A stretch of 64,000 nt of DNA from NCBI GenBank assembly GCA_018340375.1, contig JAFFJZ010000049.1:868001-932000 (forward strand). Direction: 5' to 3'. A program made the position numbers and the translations under genes. The notes below the pieces were generated by a model. It made no database searches, was not told the DNA's origin, and was given only the letters and a program-made list of their open reading frames with translations. This DNA comes from Gonatopus flavifemur (taxonomy: Eukaryota; Arthropoda; Insecta; Hymenoptera; Dryinidae). Shown one piece after another: positions 12,137 to 23,724 of the stretch (position 1 is its first letter; each line of letters begins with the position of its first letter).

Positions 12137-13029
12137 CCCCGTACCCTTTCAATCTCTCATCATGTCTATCCTTTTTCAACCTCACCCATAACTTCTCTTT
12201 TTATCTGTTCCATGATTTCTTTGTTAATCCATCCTTTTTCACTTCTAATACCGATTATTTTCTTTCCAGATTGGCTCGAATTATATATTTCTTCGAATTC
12301 ATCCACAGTTTCTCCATATATATATTCTGTATCTTCACTGTCTACCAGGACGTCCAGTCTATTTCTCGAATTTTTGTATTGACTTTGCTTGTATCAATAT
12401 ATTTAATTGTTCCAGGTATCTCGTCTTCATTGGATATTTCTCCAACTTTTATAGTGATTCCCGTCATGTAATGGTCTGCTATCTTCTGTCCAACTACATA
12501 TGCAACAACATCTGATGATTCAATGTTAGTAATTATATGATCGATACAAGACGATGTGAATCTTTCTCCTGTAAATTCTTCTCGCGTTGGTGATTCAATC
12601 ATGTTTGTTAATCCATGAGAAGAGAGTAGGGTCAAGTACTCGCTTGTAATATAATTATTATCTAATATGTTTATGCTCATATCTCCTGATATTATCAATT
12701 GTTTCTTCTCAGCTGTCTCCAAAGATATCCAATTTTCAATTCCTCTTGATAACTCATTCCAGTTGTTGCTGGGGGGTCTATATGTAGCAAGTAAAGTTAC
12801 CCGCGTATGTTTTCGTTTTATTTGTATCAGCAGATTCTCCGCATATTCAGAATCATAATTTAATTTCTCACATTCTATATACTGTTCACGGAATATAATT
12901 ATCCCTTCACCTCTGGAATCAGCTCTCAACTTATTGAATTTATCAAAAGATTTTAAATTATGCAAATCGTTTTCCTCTCTACAGTTGACTCCCGTCAAGC
13001 ACAATAAATCAATAATAGTATGTTGTTCA

Positions 13030-13365
13030 TCAAGGGGGGAAAGTGGGAAATTTCCGACAAGTGTGGAGTTTGTCTTCCCGAGCCGAAGACGAGGGAGACA
13101 ATCACACGAGCGGAAATTTCCCACTTCTCTCCGAGGTGAACATACTATTTTTTCCCACAACTGCAAGGAAAGTGAAAATCATCTGTTCAATTGCATATGA
13201 AATATTCCTATGCATATTCCAGAACGAAAAGATAGTTTGTATTTTCCTCCTGCTGCGAGCAGGCGGGAGATATTTTTCTCCCGCTGTGACACATTTGCTC
13301 AGAATTCAGCACTTTCTCCCCTGAAAATAGGTCAGAAAACATCAATTCTCCGTGCAGGTGTGGGA
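13030..13365. repeat. Composite small insertion in the LINE endonuclease region
   Basis: Compared with LINE copy 2, the endonuclease region of copy 1 has about 335 extra bases. They hold two palindromic units. One has AAGTGGGAAATTTCCG at about 13040 with its inverse at about 13120. The other has TTTTTCCCACAACTGCA at about 13150 with its inverse GTGCAGGTGTGGGAAAA near 13355. They look like two neighbouring or nested MITEs. Confidence 0.6.
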
Positions 13366-13553
13366 AAACATCAATCATGGTATCAATATATGACATCAGT
13401 AAATCCCAATATTCATTCAGACTCCTTATATTTACGTGTAGAATATTAATTCTCTCATAATTACCCAAGTATATATCTTTGAGATTTGACATACTTTGTA
13501 TTGTGAAGACATTTTTTTCTATTTCATTTTCAATATCATCGTTCATCATTATA

Positions 13554-15585
13554 CAGGGTGGGGCATTTAAAGTGTCGCGGGCGTTTTTTCCAAAAATAAA
13601 ATGAGATACGAGAAAAGTTTTCGGGCAAAAATTGTAGGGTATCGAGGGGGACATCCGATGGTGGCCTTGGCTTTGACCTCAAATCTCATCTTCGAGGGCA
13701 TTCTGAGGTCAACTCTTGTTTTTTAAATAGCATCTCATATTTTTTACTGCAGATTTGGATTCTTGGTCAAAAACCAAGAAACTTTTGTCTGAACCATTTT
13801 CCTGAAATCCGCAAACATGGCGCTCTAATCGATATTGTTCCATACTGAATCTGACATTAGAATAACTGGAAAACGAAGGGTCTTGGAGGAGAATGTTTCG
13901 GACAAAAGTTGTCTGATTCCAAGGGGGACCCCTTGAACTGAAACGGAGGTGATGGGGTATAACAGACAAAACACAACACATTTCAATCGTCTACATCACT
14001 TGGATAATTTTAATGCAGTAGATGCTCAAAATGATGGCCTTCGACTTCAATACACATTTCAAAACGATTTACAAAAGATTGCTGAACCCGTGCTAAAATA
14101 TCTTCATTGATGCTCGCGCATGCATTGATGATTCGTTGACGCATATTCTCAGGTGTAGTCGGTGCTTGTTGATAAACCGTATCTTTTATGTATCCCCATG
14201 AAAAAAAATCTGGAGAAGTAAGATCCGGAGAACGGGCAGGCCAATGAACTGGTCCACGACGTCCTATCCATCGTCCAGGATAATCTCTGTCCAATATTTC
14301 TCGAGCTGTGACTGCCTAATGGGATGGACAACCATCGTGTTGATACCACATATTCAATCGTTCCTGAATAGGTATGTCTTCAAGTAATGTTGGAAGTGCT
14401 TGATCCAAGAAATGTCTGTACTTCTCTCCATTTAGCGTATCTGCAATGAAGTACGGTCCAATCACTCGAGATCGAAAAATACCACACCAAACATTCACAG
14501 CCCATTGTCTTTGATGCTCCACTTGACGTAACCATCTTGGATTTTCTGTCGCCCAGTAATGCATATTATGTCGATTTACTTGACCATGATTGGTAAACGT
14601 CGACTCATCAGAAAATAATATGTTGATGAAGTTGTTATTGTGCATTTGCGTTAGACCCCATCGACAAAACTGTACACGATTTTCGTAATCATCACCGTGA
14701 AGGTCTTGATGCAAACAAATGTGATACGGATGGAATTTGTGACGTTTCAGTATTCGAAGAACACTTCTTCGAGAAATCCTCGAATGGAGTTCAATTTCAC
14801 GAGAGCTCACGTGTGGATTATTGGCTACTGCAGCTAGTACATTAACTTCCGCATTTTCTCCGCTAACAGTTCTCATTCGATGTCGTTTTTCCCTTGTAAC
14901 ACTTCCCGTTCCTGAGAATAATTTTGTCATGCGTTGAAAATACCTAATGGACGGCGTTGTTCTTTCAGGAAATCGTTCTGCATACAAGTCATATGCTTGT
15001 CTGGGGTTCTTATGCACTTCACCGTAAATGTAGATCATATCGATCTTTCCAGAAACCGTGTATCGGATATCCATGATTTTCAATTTGTCATAAACCAAGT
15101 AATAATCAAATGTAACTGACAAACTGACTTTCAAAATCGTGAATTTTCACTGAACCCCGTCGTTTGTTTACATCGCGTGAGCTCTGAATGGTGGTAATGT
15201 AGACGATTGAAATGTGTTGTGTATTGACAACTTTTGTACGAAACATTCTTTTGCAAGACCGTTCGTTTTCGAGTTATTCGAATGTCAGATTCAAAATGGA
15301 ACAATATCGATTAGAGCGCCATTTTTGCGGATTTCAGGAAAATGGTTCAGACAAAAGTTTCTTGGTTTTTGACCTAGAATTCAAATCTGCAGTAAAAAAT
15401 ATGAGATGCTATTTAAAAAACAAGAGTTGATCTCAGAATGCCCTTGAAGATGAGATTTGAGGTCAAAGCCAAGGCCACCATCGGATGTCCCCCTCGGTAC
15501 CCTACAACTTTTGTCCGAAAAATTTTCTCGTATCTCACTTTATCTTTGGAAAAAACGCCCGCGACACTTCAAATGCCCCACTCTG
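13554..15585 (-). mobile_element. Tc1/mariner DD41D transposon, copy 1 (2032 bp)
   Basis: The element runs from CAGGGTGGGGCATTTAAAG at 13554 to the inverse CTTCAAATGCCCCACTCTG ending at 15585, with TA on both sides. Arms are long: the outer 370-440 bp of each end are inverted copies, which explains the paired similar ORFs at 13709-13981 and 15212-15430. It lies near the start of LINE ORF2. Its length equals copy 2 (23725-25756) exactly. Confidence 0.9.
14010..15134 (-). pseudogene. DD41D transposase, copy 1 (one nonsense codon)
   Basis: The frame is open over the full length except for a TAG where copy 2 has a Tyr codon just after the second catalytic Asp (QHDGCPSH then stop, 14317). The paired-type HTH half, the first Asp in NILFSDESTF, the second in WYQHDGC and the third in RSPDLTSPDFF are all kept. 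The likely biological start is the internal ATG (MDIRYTVSGK), about 20 codons in. Only one substitution disables it, so the copy is young. Confidence 0.88.
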
Positions 15586-15887
15586 TATATCTAGATAGTG
15601 TGTTCTTATTCTAAATTGAAATGTATAAATATATAGATTAATTGTAATTACGGTGGAGTATCACCAACCTAACTTCATCACCTCTCTATGTGTATATGTG
15701 TATATGAATTTTAATCGAAGTTAAAAACAAAGCAAAAAACCAGGCAAAAGCAATAGTAGGAAAGTAGTATGTATGAAATTGAGGTATAAAGAGTAAAAGA
15801 AGCAAGAGAAAAATGAAAAATAAAAGTTTGTACACACTCTTTATAGGGCGAGGGGGGAGTCTCCTTTCAATTTATTCATCCCTTTCT

Positions 15888-16820
15888 TCATATGTCCTCT
15901 TTACGGGATATCCTCTCAGCTCTCTGTCCCTCTTTCCTTCGTATCCATATCTTTCCTCTCCTACTCCACACATATTTGTATCCCCTTGAGATGGCCATCT
16001 GCTTCATCTCCCAAAATAACTTTTCGGAGTCTTTAGCTTGATTTTCTATTATGAAAATGTTATTGTTCGCCTTGAATCCCAATGTGCTGACGTTGACATT
16101 TGTATTTTTCTCCCTTAATAGCGTTCCCCTAGTTGATGCTCCCTTCAGTTCCACCACTATGTTGCCATCTTTTTGTGCTGCTTTGTTCCTTGACATCCGA
16201 TATATTGACTCCACATAATTTGGTCCTACGTTGACATCCAGAGCTTTTGTGATTTGACTCAGGATATTCTTTAAATTCTCATCTTTTTGAAGAGGTACTC
16301 CTTGAATTTCAATATTCCTTTTTCCTGTCTGGAATTCTAGTAGGGCGATTCTTCCGTTCAGTGCATCAATTTTTTTGTCCTTATCGTCAATTTTTTGATG
16401 CAGATCACGTATAAGTTGTTGTTGGGCTTCGAACTGGGTTTTTAGATTTCTTATTCCAGTCGGTAATTGTTTGAAAGTTTCTATGTTTTTATTGATGTTT
16501 CGGAGCATTTTCATCAAACCAGCATTACTTGGATTATTGGTCTTCGTTGTGTTTTTTGTGCTTCTGCAAGATTTGCACATCCATTCGGATCTTCTGGATT
16601 CACCCATGTTCTCCCATGAAGACGATTTCACACCCGCACATGTATGATGTAGATCGGCTTTACACTGTGAACAAGTTACGAAACCTTCTTCTAGATCTAT
16701 GATTTCTTGACATATCGAGCAATTATCGGCCATATTGGGAGAGTTTCGATGAACGACTTGTTCACACTTGACAACTTTTTCCAATCGGTTGTTTAATACT
16801 CCACCACTGCGATTATTCAC
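15888..16820 (-). CDS. LINE ORF1 protein: PHD finger, coiled coil, FP-like C-terminus
   Basis: An uninterrupted 310-codon ORF. Cys34, Cys37, Cys50, Cys53, His58, Cys61, Cys82 and Cys85 form a C4HC3 PHD-type zinc finger. Residues about 105-170 are a heptad-rich coiled coil. Residues about 175-300 (starting RNIEIQGVPL, ending in a basic tail) resemble the baculovirus FP-protein-like/RRM-like C-terminal domain of insect LINE ORF1s. Such proteins bind element RNA and form RNPs. A second ATG at residue 30 (MADNCSIC) may be the real start because the finger begins there. The ORF is intact although its ORF2 partner is destroyed. Confidence 0.8.
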   Translation of the reverse strand: MNNRSGGVLNNRLEKVVKCEQVVHRNSPNMADNCSICQEIIDLEEGFVTCSQCKADLHHTCAGVKSSSWENMGESRRSEWMCKSCRSTKNTTKTNNPSNAGLMKMLRNINKNIETFKQLPTGIRNLKTQFEAQQQLIRDLHQKIDDKDKKIDALNGRIALLEFQTGKRNIEIQGVPLQKDENLKNILSQITKALDVNVGPNYVESIYRMSRNKAAQKDGNIVVELKGASTRGTLLREKNTNVNVSTLGFKANNNIFIIENQAKDSEKLFWEMKQMAISRGYKYVWSRRGKIWIRRKEGQRAERISRKEDI

Positions 16821-17381
16821 GACTCAACGATGAACATGTATGCTATTATTCCGTGTTAGTGTTAGATGATAATAATGATGATTGTGTGTAATTAATGTTA
16901 TTCACGAATAATTTCGGAGGAGCACACTACACACGTGTTCTGTTCGCGGCCATACATACAATCTTTCCTTCATGGCCAATATCTCACCACGCTACAGTCA
17001 GCTTTTTGGTGAGAATCCATAAGTCCTTGTTTACACTTACAATATTTCCTCCGCGTTATTAACATGTTGATTATCATCCTTATTCTAATGACACATTATA
17101 AGTACTTAAGATTATTTAAGTTCAACTTATCTATGTATATATCTATATTTTCTTTCTTACATAATTCTTTCTACTGTATCATATTCCTGTACATACATTC
17201 AACTTTATTTCACAATATATATTCTTGTCCTTCTTCTGGTGTGTTTACACTGTCTAATCGATCATCTTGTGTCACATTTTCACGTTATCTCACATATATA
17301 CCCTAATCTTGCGTTGCGTGTGTGCTATTCATTATTCCTCTGTGAGAATCCAATATGTCCGTCATTGTTTGTTTATATATA

Positions 17382-19232
17382 CAGGGTGATTCAAAATTCC
17401 CGCACTCTTTTTTGGGAGTAGATTCCTGATGGAATTCTGAAACGATTTGTCCGTTTGCACAATGCTCTCCGACGCATAATTTCCGAGATATAATTAATTA
17501 AAGTTGACTGATTATGAGGTGGATCCATCGGTCATTCAGGAGCGTCATAACAGAACAACAGAGGAAGGTGCTTGCAGAGGGCGCTCATACGATCAGCTGA
17601 TCGGTATAATCGATACGATTTACCAGCATACAAATTGGTAAATTTTCTATGTAGAACGATTGAATTCGTCGACACTGTGGAAAAATTGATTATTGTCATG
17701 AATTCTTATCACGATATGCTGTAGGTGAAAGTTGTAATTTCAGTAATGATTTTTATTACGCAGACAAATGTGAAATAGTGTTATTTCGTAGGGATAGGGA
17801 TTCAAGTGAGAGAAAGAAGTATAACTACTCGTTTTCAATCAGAATTTTCATGTGAAGAAGGAAACATGAGAATTTTCATTCATCCGATACCCAATTTGAA
17901 CGGTTTGATTAGTAAGTTTAACACAAGAGATTGGATTCCGAATCCTGTATTCTGATTGGTCGAGAATCAATGTATGTTATATCAATCCTCGGCCGTTTCA
18001 AATGATTCTTCTGAAGAATGTGTTTTCGACTTATCCTAACCACAACATTGAACAATGATGAATTCGTTCGAATTCACCCTTTTCACATCATTCGATGATT
18101 ATAAAGGGTTTATCGATCGTTAATAACTTACTTGAGATCACTCAAGATCATTCTAGTTTAAATCAAAATCTAATTCAAATGTGTGCAAGTTCGAGCGCGT
18201 TTCTACGTTTAGAAAATGTATTCGTCCTAAAAAGGACGGATTTGGTTAATCTTCAAAGACAATTCTTTTTCCATTTGAAATAACAATATGCCCTTTGAAG
18301 TCATATGTGCTTTCAATGAAACTGTTTCGAGCTGTCACCTGATTGGTTGATTCGTATCACGAATGGTTGATTCAAGCTAAACAAACCGTATGTGATTACA
18401 ATGTCAATCAAGTGCAATGATTGGGTCGTATACGATGTCACACCTCGTATTTTCGTCAAAATTGATGGATTCTGCAAGTTGAAGTGAGTTATCAACATTC
18501 GATAAACCCTTTATAATCATCGAATGATGTAAAAAGGGTGAATTCGAATAAATTCATCATTGTTCAATGTTGTGGTTGGGATAAGTCGAAAACACATTCT
18601 TCAGAAGAATCATTTGAAACGGCCGAGGATTGATATAACATACATTGATTCTCGACCAATCAGAATACAGGATTCGGGATCCAATCTCTTGTGTTAAACT
18701 TACTAATCAAACCGTTCAAATTGGGTATCGGATGAATTAAATTCTCATGTTTCCTTCTTTACATGAAAATTCTGATTGAAAACGAGTAGTTATACTTCTT
18801 TCTCTCACGTGAATCCCTATCCCTACGAAATAACACTATTTTACATTTGTCTGCGTAATAAAAATCATTACTGAAATTACAACTTTCACCTACAGCATAT
18901 CGTGATAAGAATTCATGACAATAATCAATTTTTCCACAGTGTCGACGAATTCAATCGTTCTACATAGAAAATTCACCAATTTGTATGCTGGTAAATCGTA
19001 TCGATTATACCGATCAGCTGATCGTATGAGCGCCCTCTGCAAGCACCTTCCTCTCTTGTTCAGTTATGACGCTCCTGAATGACCGATGGATCCACCTCAT
19101 AATTAGTCAACTTTAATCAATTATATCTCGGGAATTATGCGTCGGAGAGCATTGTGCAAAAGGACAAATCGTTTTAGAATTTCATCAGGAATCTACTCCC
19201 ACAAAAGAGTGCGGGAATTTAAAATCACCCTG
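17382..19232. mobile_element. 1.85-kb foldback element with about 735-bp inverted arms
   Basis: It begins CAGGGTGATTCAAAATTCC at 17382 and ends with the inverse GGAATTTAAAATCACCCTG at 19232, flanked by TA. The whole left arm to about 18117 is mirrored by 18499-19232 with few mismatches (for example CGATGATTATAAAGGG near 18094 and its inverse near 18510). The loop is about 380 bp and has no recognisable ORF. TA duplication and CAGGGTG ends suggest a non-autonomous Tc1/mariner-type element mobilised in trans. There is no transposase in it. Confidence 0.85.
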
Positions 19233-19319
19233 TATACACAACTGTCAAACTCGCAACGGGATTATATGATGTTAATGTTGATTCTCTTCCTGACATATTT
19301 ATATATTCTCTTCAAATAC

Positions 19320-22240
19320 TTAATTGAATGTTACCGTCTTTAATTGCGCATATGTGGTTATTTTATCGAAATCTACAATATCTTTGAGTAATTCGTTAAA
19401 CAAATTCGGTGAGTAGAATGCGTTCGAGGCCTTCCCGAAATGAGTATTGAAGTTCGCAGTTTTATATACATAGCTAGTCTCTCTTATGTTATATCTTGTA
19501 CAATATTCTTTTTCTCTATATTGATCTGCAAAGTAGTATCTTATAACTAATATGTACATGCATAACTGTTGATAGTTCATTATCCTGAAATCTTTAATAT
19601 TTCTTCCTTCAAACAGTACTCTAATTATCCTGTTGACCAATGCTCTTATTCTCATTCTCAGATACTCGGGAGCTCTACAGTATATGGTAATTCCATATCT
19701 GAGATGTGATTCTACTAGAGCGTGATATATTGTCTTTTTTGCTCTTGAGGTGAGATAATTTTTTACATGGTAAATTTTTGATAGAATCGTTCTAAGTTTA
19801 TTACATAAATTTTCAATATGTGATTTCCATTTCAGATCCGAATCTATCGACATTCCCAAGTATCTGACTGTTTGTGAGTATTCCAAAGTTGTACAATTTT
19901 CACAATTCGAACTGATTGTACACTGTTGTGTATGAATTTTCAATGTATTACTATCATTTTGTAAATCATAATCAATTCGACCACTACATAGCATATTGAC
20001 TTGGGTTTTCTTTGCATTTATTTTTAACTTATTGATGTTCAGATATTTACATATATTATTCAGATCTTCTTGTACTAACTTTATTCCTGTTTTCAGGTCT
20101 CTGTGAGCGAATTGGAAAGCTATATCATCTGCATAGATATAAGGTATTGAGTGGAATCTAATGCGAGCTAGATCATATATGTATATGTTGAATAACATTG
20201 GAGACAGAATAGCTCCTTGGAATACACCATATTTTTGCACTCCAGGTATGCTTGAATGATTTCCTATTTTTACTTGTATTTGTCTGTCATGTAGGTAATT
20301 TTTGAACCATTTATGCATTTTACCCCCAATCCCTATTTCCTCCAATTTTCTCAATCATATTGTGTAATCCACTGTGTCAAAAGCTGCTGTTAGATCAAGA
20401 TATACTGAGATATCGTATTTGTAATTATCAATTTTACAATTCGCTTCGTCTATAAATTTTTCTAAAAGCATAGTTGTGGATTTTCCTGGTATGAAACCAA
20501 ATTTTTGTTCACTCAGTATTTGATTATTTATGCAGTATTTACACATTTCTTGATTCACGAAGTATTCTATTACTTCCATTAACGAGTTTAAACAACCAAT
20601 TGGTCTGTAATTATTAGTGTCGTTTTTTTCCATTTTTATATATAAACGTTAAAATAACTGTTTTCATCTTTTCAGGGGTTATTCCTGTGCTGAGAATGCG
20701 GTTATAAAAATGAACCAGGACTGGACCGAGCAGTTCAACATTATTCTTCAGATCAATCATCCTAATTCCATCTTCACCCGGAGCACATTTCGTTTTAATG
20801 TTCTTCAATATGTTTGTTATGTCCAATCCTGTCATCTTTCTAATATTAAAACTTACTAATCTTCCTTCCACATCATTATTATGGGGTATTTCTTCGTCAT
20901 TTTGTGGGGCATTATTCTCTACTGTCTCTTTGATGTTTTTTATCTTATCCTGGAAAGTATGTAAAAATCTGTTTCCTAGTTCCCTCTTATCTTCTATGTT
21001 GCAATTATTTATAATATTTTCATGTGCCGAAGGTTTCTTTTTTCTACCTAAAATTTGATCCGAACACTCCCAAGTCTGCCTCATATTCCCTATTTTGTTT
21101 TCAAGTAATTTGAAGTAATATTCCCTCTTTTGTTCCCTTATTGGATCAACTAGTCTATTCCTTACTTGGTTGGATTCGGATTTCAATCTATTGTTCTTTT
21201 TATCTTTCTCCAACCGTGACCACAATCTCCCTTTAGTTTGTATCTGTTCTAGAATTTTTTTATTGATCCATCCTGTATCATTCTTAATATTTCTAATTGT
21301 CTTTTCAGTTCCACTTGAGTTATATATTTCAGCAAATTTACCAACTATTTCTCTATATATATATTCCGCATCCTGACTATCCATTAGGTATGTCCAATGA
21401 ATCTCTCGTATTTCCCTATTGACTTTTGTTATATCTATATATTTCATCGTTTCAGATGTCGTTTCGTTATTGGATTCTTCGTCCTCTTTCACTGTAATTC
21501 CTATCATATAATGATCTTCTATCTTCGATGTCACTACATAAGCAATTGTATTGGATAGTTCAATGTTCGTCATTACATGATCAATACAAGTAGATGTGAA
21601 TTTATCTCCCATCAATTCTTCCCGTGTGGCTGACTCAATCATGTTAGTGAGCCCATACGAAGAGAATAAATTCAGGTACATATTTTTATTATAATTATGT
21701 TCTAATATATTGATATTTATATCGCCTATCATAATGATCTGTTCCTTTCTATTCGTTTCAGATGATATCCAATTCTCTATTTCTATCAAGAAATCATTCA
21801 AATTCGCAGATGGAGGCCTGTATATCACCATCAAAGTAATCGTTGCACCTTTTGTTTTTATTTCTATCAACATATTTTCTGCATTTTTAAGTTCCACAGA
21901 AATATGTTCACATTCTATATTATTTTCATAGGATACAATTATTCCTCCACCCTTTGGATCAATTCTCAACTTACTGAATTTATAGAAATGTTTCAAATTG
22001 TGTAAATCTTTTTCCTCGTTACAATTAACCTCTGTCAGGCATAATATATCAAGATGATCAATTATTGGATTGATATATGAGATTAGTAGATCCCAATCCT
22101 TGTGTAAGCTTCTTACATTTATGTGTGAAATATTGAATTTTTCATGATTATTTGAATATATATCTGCTAGATCTGAGATGTTTTGTAATATACAGGTATT
22201 TTTTTCCCAATTCAGGTTCTATATCATCATTTAACATATC
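19320..22240 (-). pseudogene. LINE ORF2 (APE endonuclease, RT), copy 2
   Basis: This is the fullest ORF2 here. The endonuclease has MIGDININIL and a later CIDHVMTNIELSN. The RT has APGEDGIRMIDL, DTNNYRPIGCLNSLMEV, a block ending YLDLTAAFDTVDYTI (motif A Asp), GVFQGAILSPMLFNIYIYDL (motif B) and IPYIYADDIAFQFA (catalytic YADD). The C-terminal region after the thumb continues to 19320. Breaks visible: a frameshift near 22000, another near 20620, and a TGA at 20357-20355. Otherwise it is well conserved, so inactivation is fairly recent. Confidence 0.85.
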
Positions 22241-22454
22241 GAAAATTGTTAAAAACTATATTGATTTGATAAAAAATGATTAAAAAAAAATAATGAAAAA
22301 AAATGGAAGGAGATGTGATTAAAAAGAAGAAAAATTAAATGTATTAGATTTAGTTATTCAGTGAAGTATTTGTAGCCAACTGTATTGAAATTGTTCTTAG
22401 CTTAATACTGTGATCAAAGATGGAGCGTGTGAGGGGGTGGGGAGTTGTTGTTCA

Positions 22455-23323
22455 TTATTTTTCTTTTCCTTTGATGTCTTCCATCCGCCGTATCCTTCTC
22501 GCTGGATCCCCTTCTTTCTTCCGTATCCAGATGATACCACCTCTGCTCCATATGTATTTAAATCCTTCCACTTTTGCTGCCTGTTTGATTTCCCAAAACA
22601 TTTTTTTGAATTCTGCTGGTTGGTTTTCCATTACAAAAATCTTGTGTTCCGAGTTGAATCCCAATTCCTTTGTGTCAATGTTTTTCTTTCTCTGTTTCAA
22701 AAAGGTGTCTTTTGTTGTTTTTTCTTTAAATTCTACCATAATGTTCCCATCTTTGCTAGTAGTTTAATTGCGTGGCATCTGATATATTGATTCCATATCA
22801 TTTTCCAGTACGTTGATATCCATAGCTTTCCCATAATTCATAACTACCTTTTTGAGGTCTTTTTTTTTCCAAACGGTATTCCCATGATTTCTATGTTTTT
22901 GTTCCGTGTTTGGAATCCAACTTGTCTCGGTCTTTTGTTCAAATTATTAATTTGTTTGTCTTTTTCCTGGATCGTTTTTTGTAAATCATGAATTATTTCC
23001 TGCTGAACGTCTAGTTGAGCCTTTATTTCTTTGATGTCATTGGGTACAGATTTCAGCGTTTCTAATGTTTTGTTCATCCCTTGTAACATCTTCATTATTT
23101 CAAATGTGCTTGGGTTACTGTCCGTTCTGGTACGGGTATTTATTCTGGACGATCGACAATTTTTGCAGGTCCATTCAGCTCGTCTTGTTTCACCCATATT
23201 AACCCATGATGTGGCTTTTGCTCCTGAGCATGAGTAATGTGATTTAGATTCGCACACAGAGCATGTGACGAATCCAATATTGTCATCGACATCTTGATCA
23301 CAACTCGGGCGTACGTCTGACAT
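22455..23323 (-). pseudogene. LINE ORF1 (PHD + coiled coil + FP-like), copy 2
   Basis: Two pieces in different frames, 23323-22844 and 22739-22455. The first has a PHD-type finger (ending EWTCKNCRSS; the first Cys pair is altered to CDQDVDDN) and a coiled coil. The second has the FP-like end with ENQPAEFKKMFWEIKQ. It aligns block by block with the intact ORF1 at 15888-16820. At least one frameshift and loss of a zinc ligand inactivate it. Confidence 0.75.
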
Positions 23324-23540
23324 ATTGGATGGAAATCACAGGGATATATGAACTCACAGAACCAAAGATTTTCCACAATTTAGCTCACAAATACTGCACC
23401 GATGAATTTTATCAATTCTCCATTATTGAGACAAAATATAAGATGTTAGGCACAATAATAATGAATCTCCACACAGCGCCTTAAAAATCATATCTCCACG
23501 AATTTTTGAGGAGCGCGGTATTACGCGTGTGTCATCGGCG

Positions 23541-23573
23541 GCCATACGTACATACATACATACATACATACAT
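23541..23573. repeat. (TACA)n microsatellite
   Basis: About eight tetramers of TACA/CATA directly upstream of LINE copy 2. LINEs of several clades start or end at such repeats. Confidence 0.9.
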
Positions 23574-23724
23574 ATTTCAAATAATCCTTTATTCACTTTC
23601 TTCAATTACATTTGTTTTCCTCTTATGACCAATATTCCACCAAGCTACGTGTCAGCTTATTGGTGGAATTATTCTCTCATAAATTACGTCTTACATTGTG
23701 TTTCTTATTCTATGCTTCAATATA

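Larger units (their letters stand above)
11330..13550 (-). pseudogene. LINE ORF2 (endonuclease + RT fingers), copy 1
   Basis: The product would nick target DNA and reverse-transcribe element RNA. Visible blocks from the start: NILHVNIRSLNEYWDLL; an APE-type endonuclease stretch with ISGDMSINIL and a later CIDHIITNIES (DH being a typical endonuclease pair); a linker with IDWTSW; and RT fingers with GKDGIRVMDI and ETKNYRPIGCLNSLMKIL. It is cut by two small insertions (11982-12136 and about 13030-13365), several frameshifts and loss of the RT palm. Copy 2 at 19320-22240 shows the intact layout. Confidence 0.75.
11330..16900 (-). mobile_element. Non-LTR retrotransposon with PHD-type ORF1, copy 1 (3'-truncated)
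   Basis: ORF1 at 16820-15888 and a broken ORF2 starting at about 13550 read leftward. The two are separated by a DD41D transposon (13554-15585). ORF2 retains endonuclease and RT fingers but the palm (YADD) and everything 3' is missing. Its end joins the unrelated 'EHGERFHQ' ORF at about 11330. Related copies lie at 19320-23323 and 26176-28345. The ORF1 architecture is reminiscent of CR1-like and related LINE clades, but I cannot fix the clade by eye. Confidence 0.75.
19310..23540 (-). mobile_element. PHD-ORF1 LINE, copy 2 (nearly full-length)
   Basis: ORF1 remnant 23323-22455 and ORF2 remnant about 22240-19320 read leftward in the order expected for a complete element. The 5' side abuts a (TACA)n microsatellite at 23541-23573. 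The 3' side ends near the foldback at 19232. It is related to copies 1 and 3 in this window. Confidence 0.8.
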
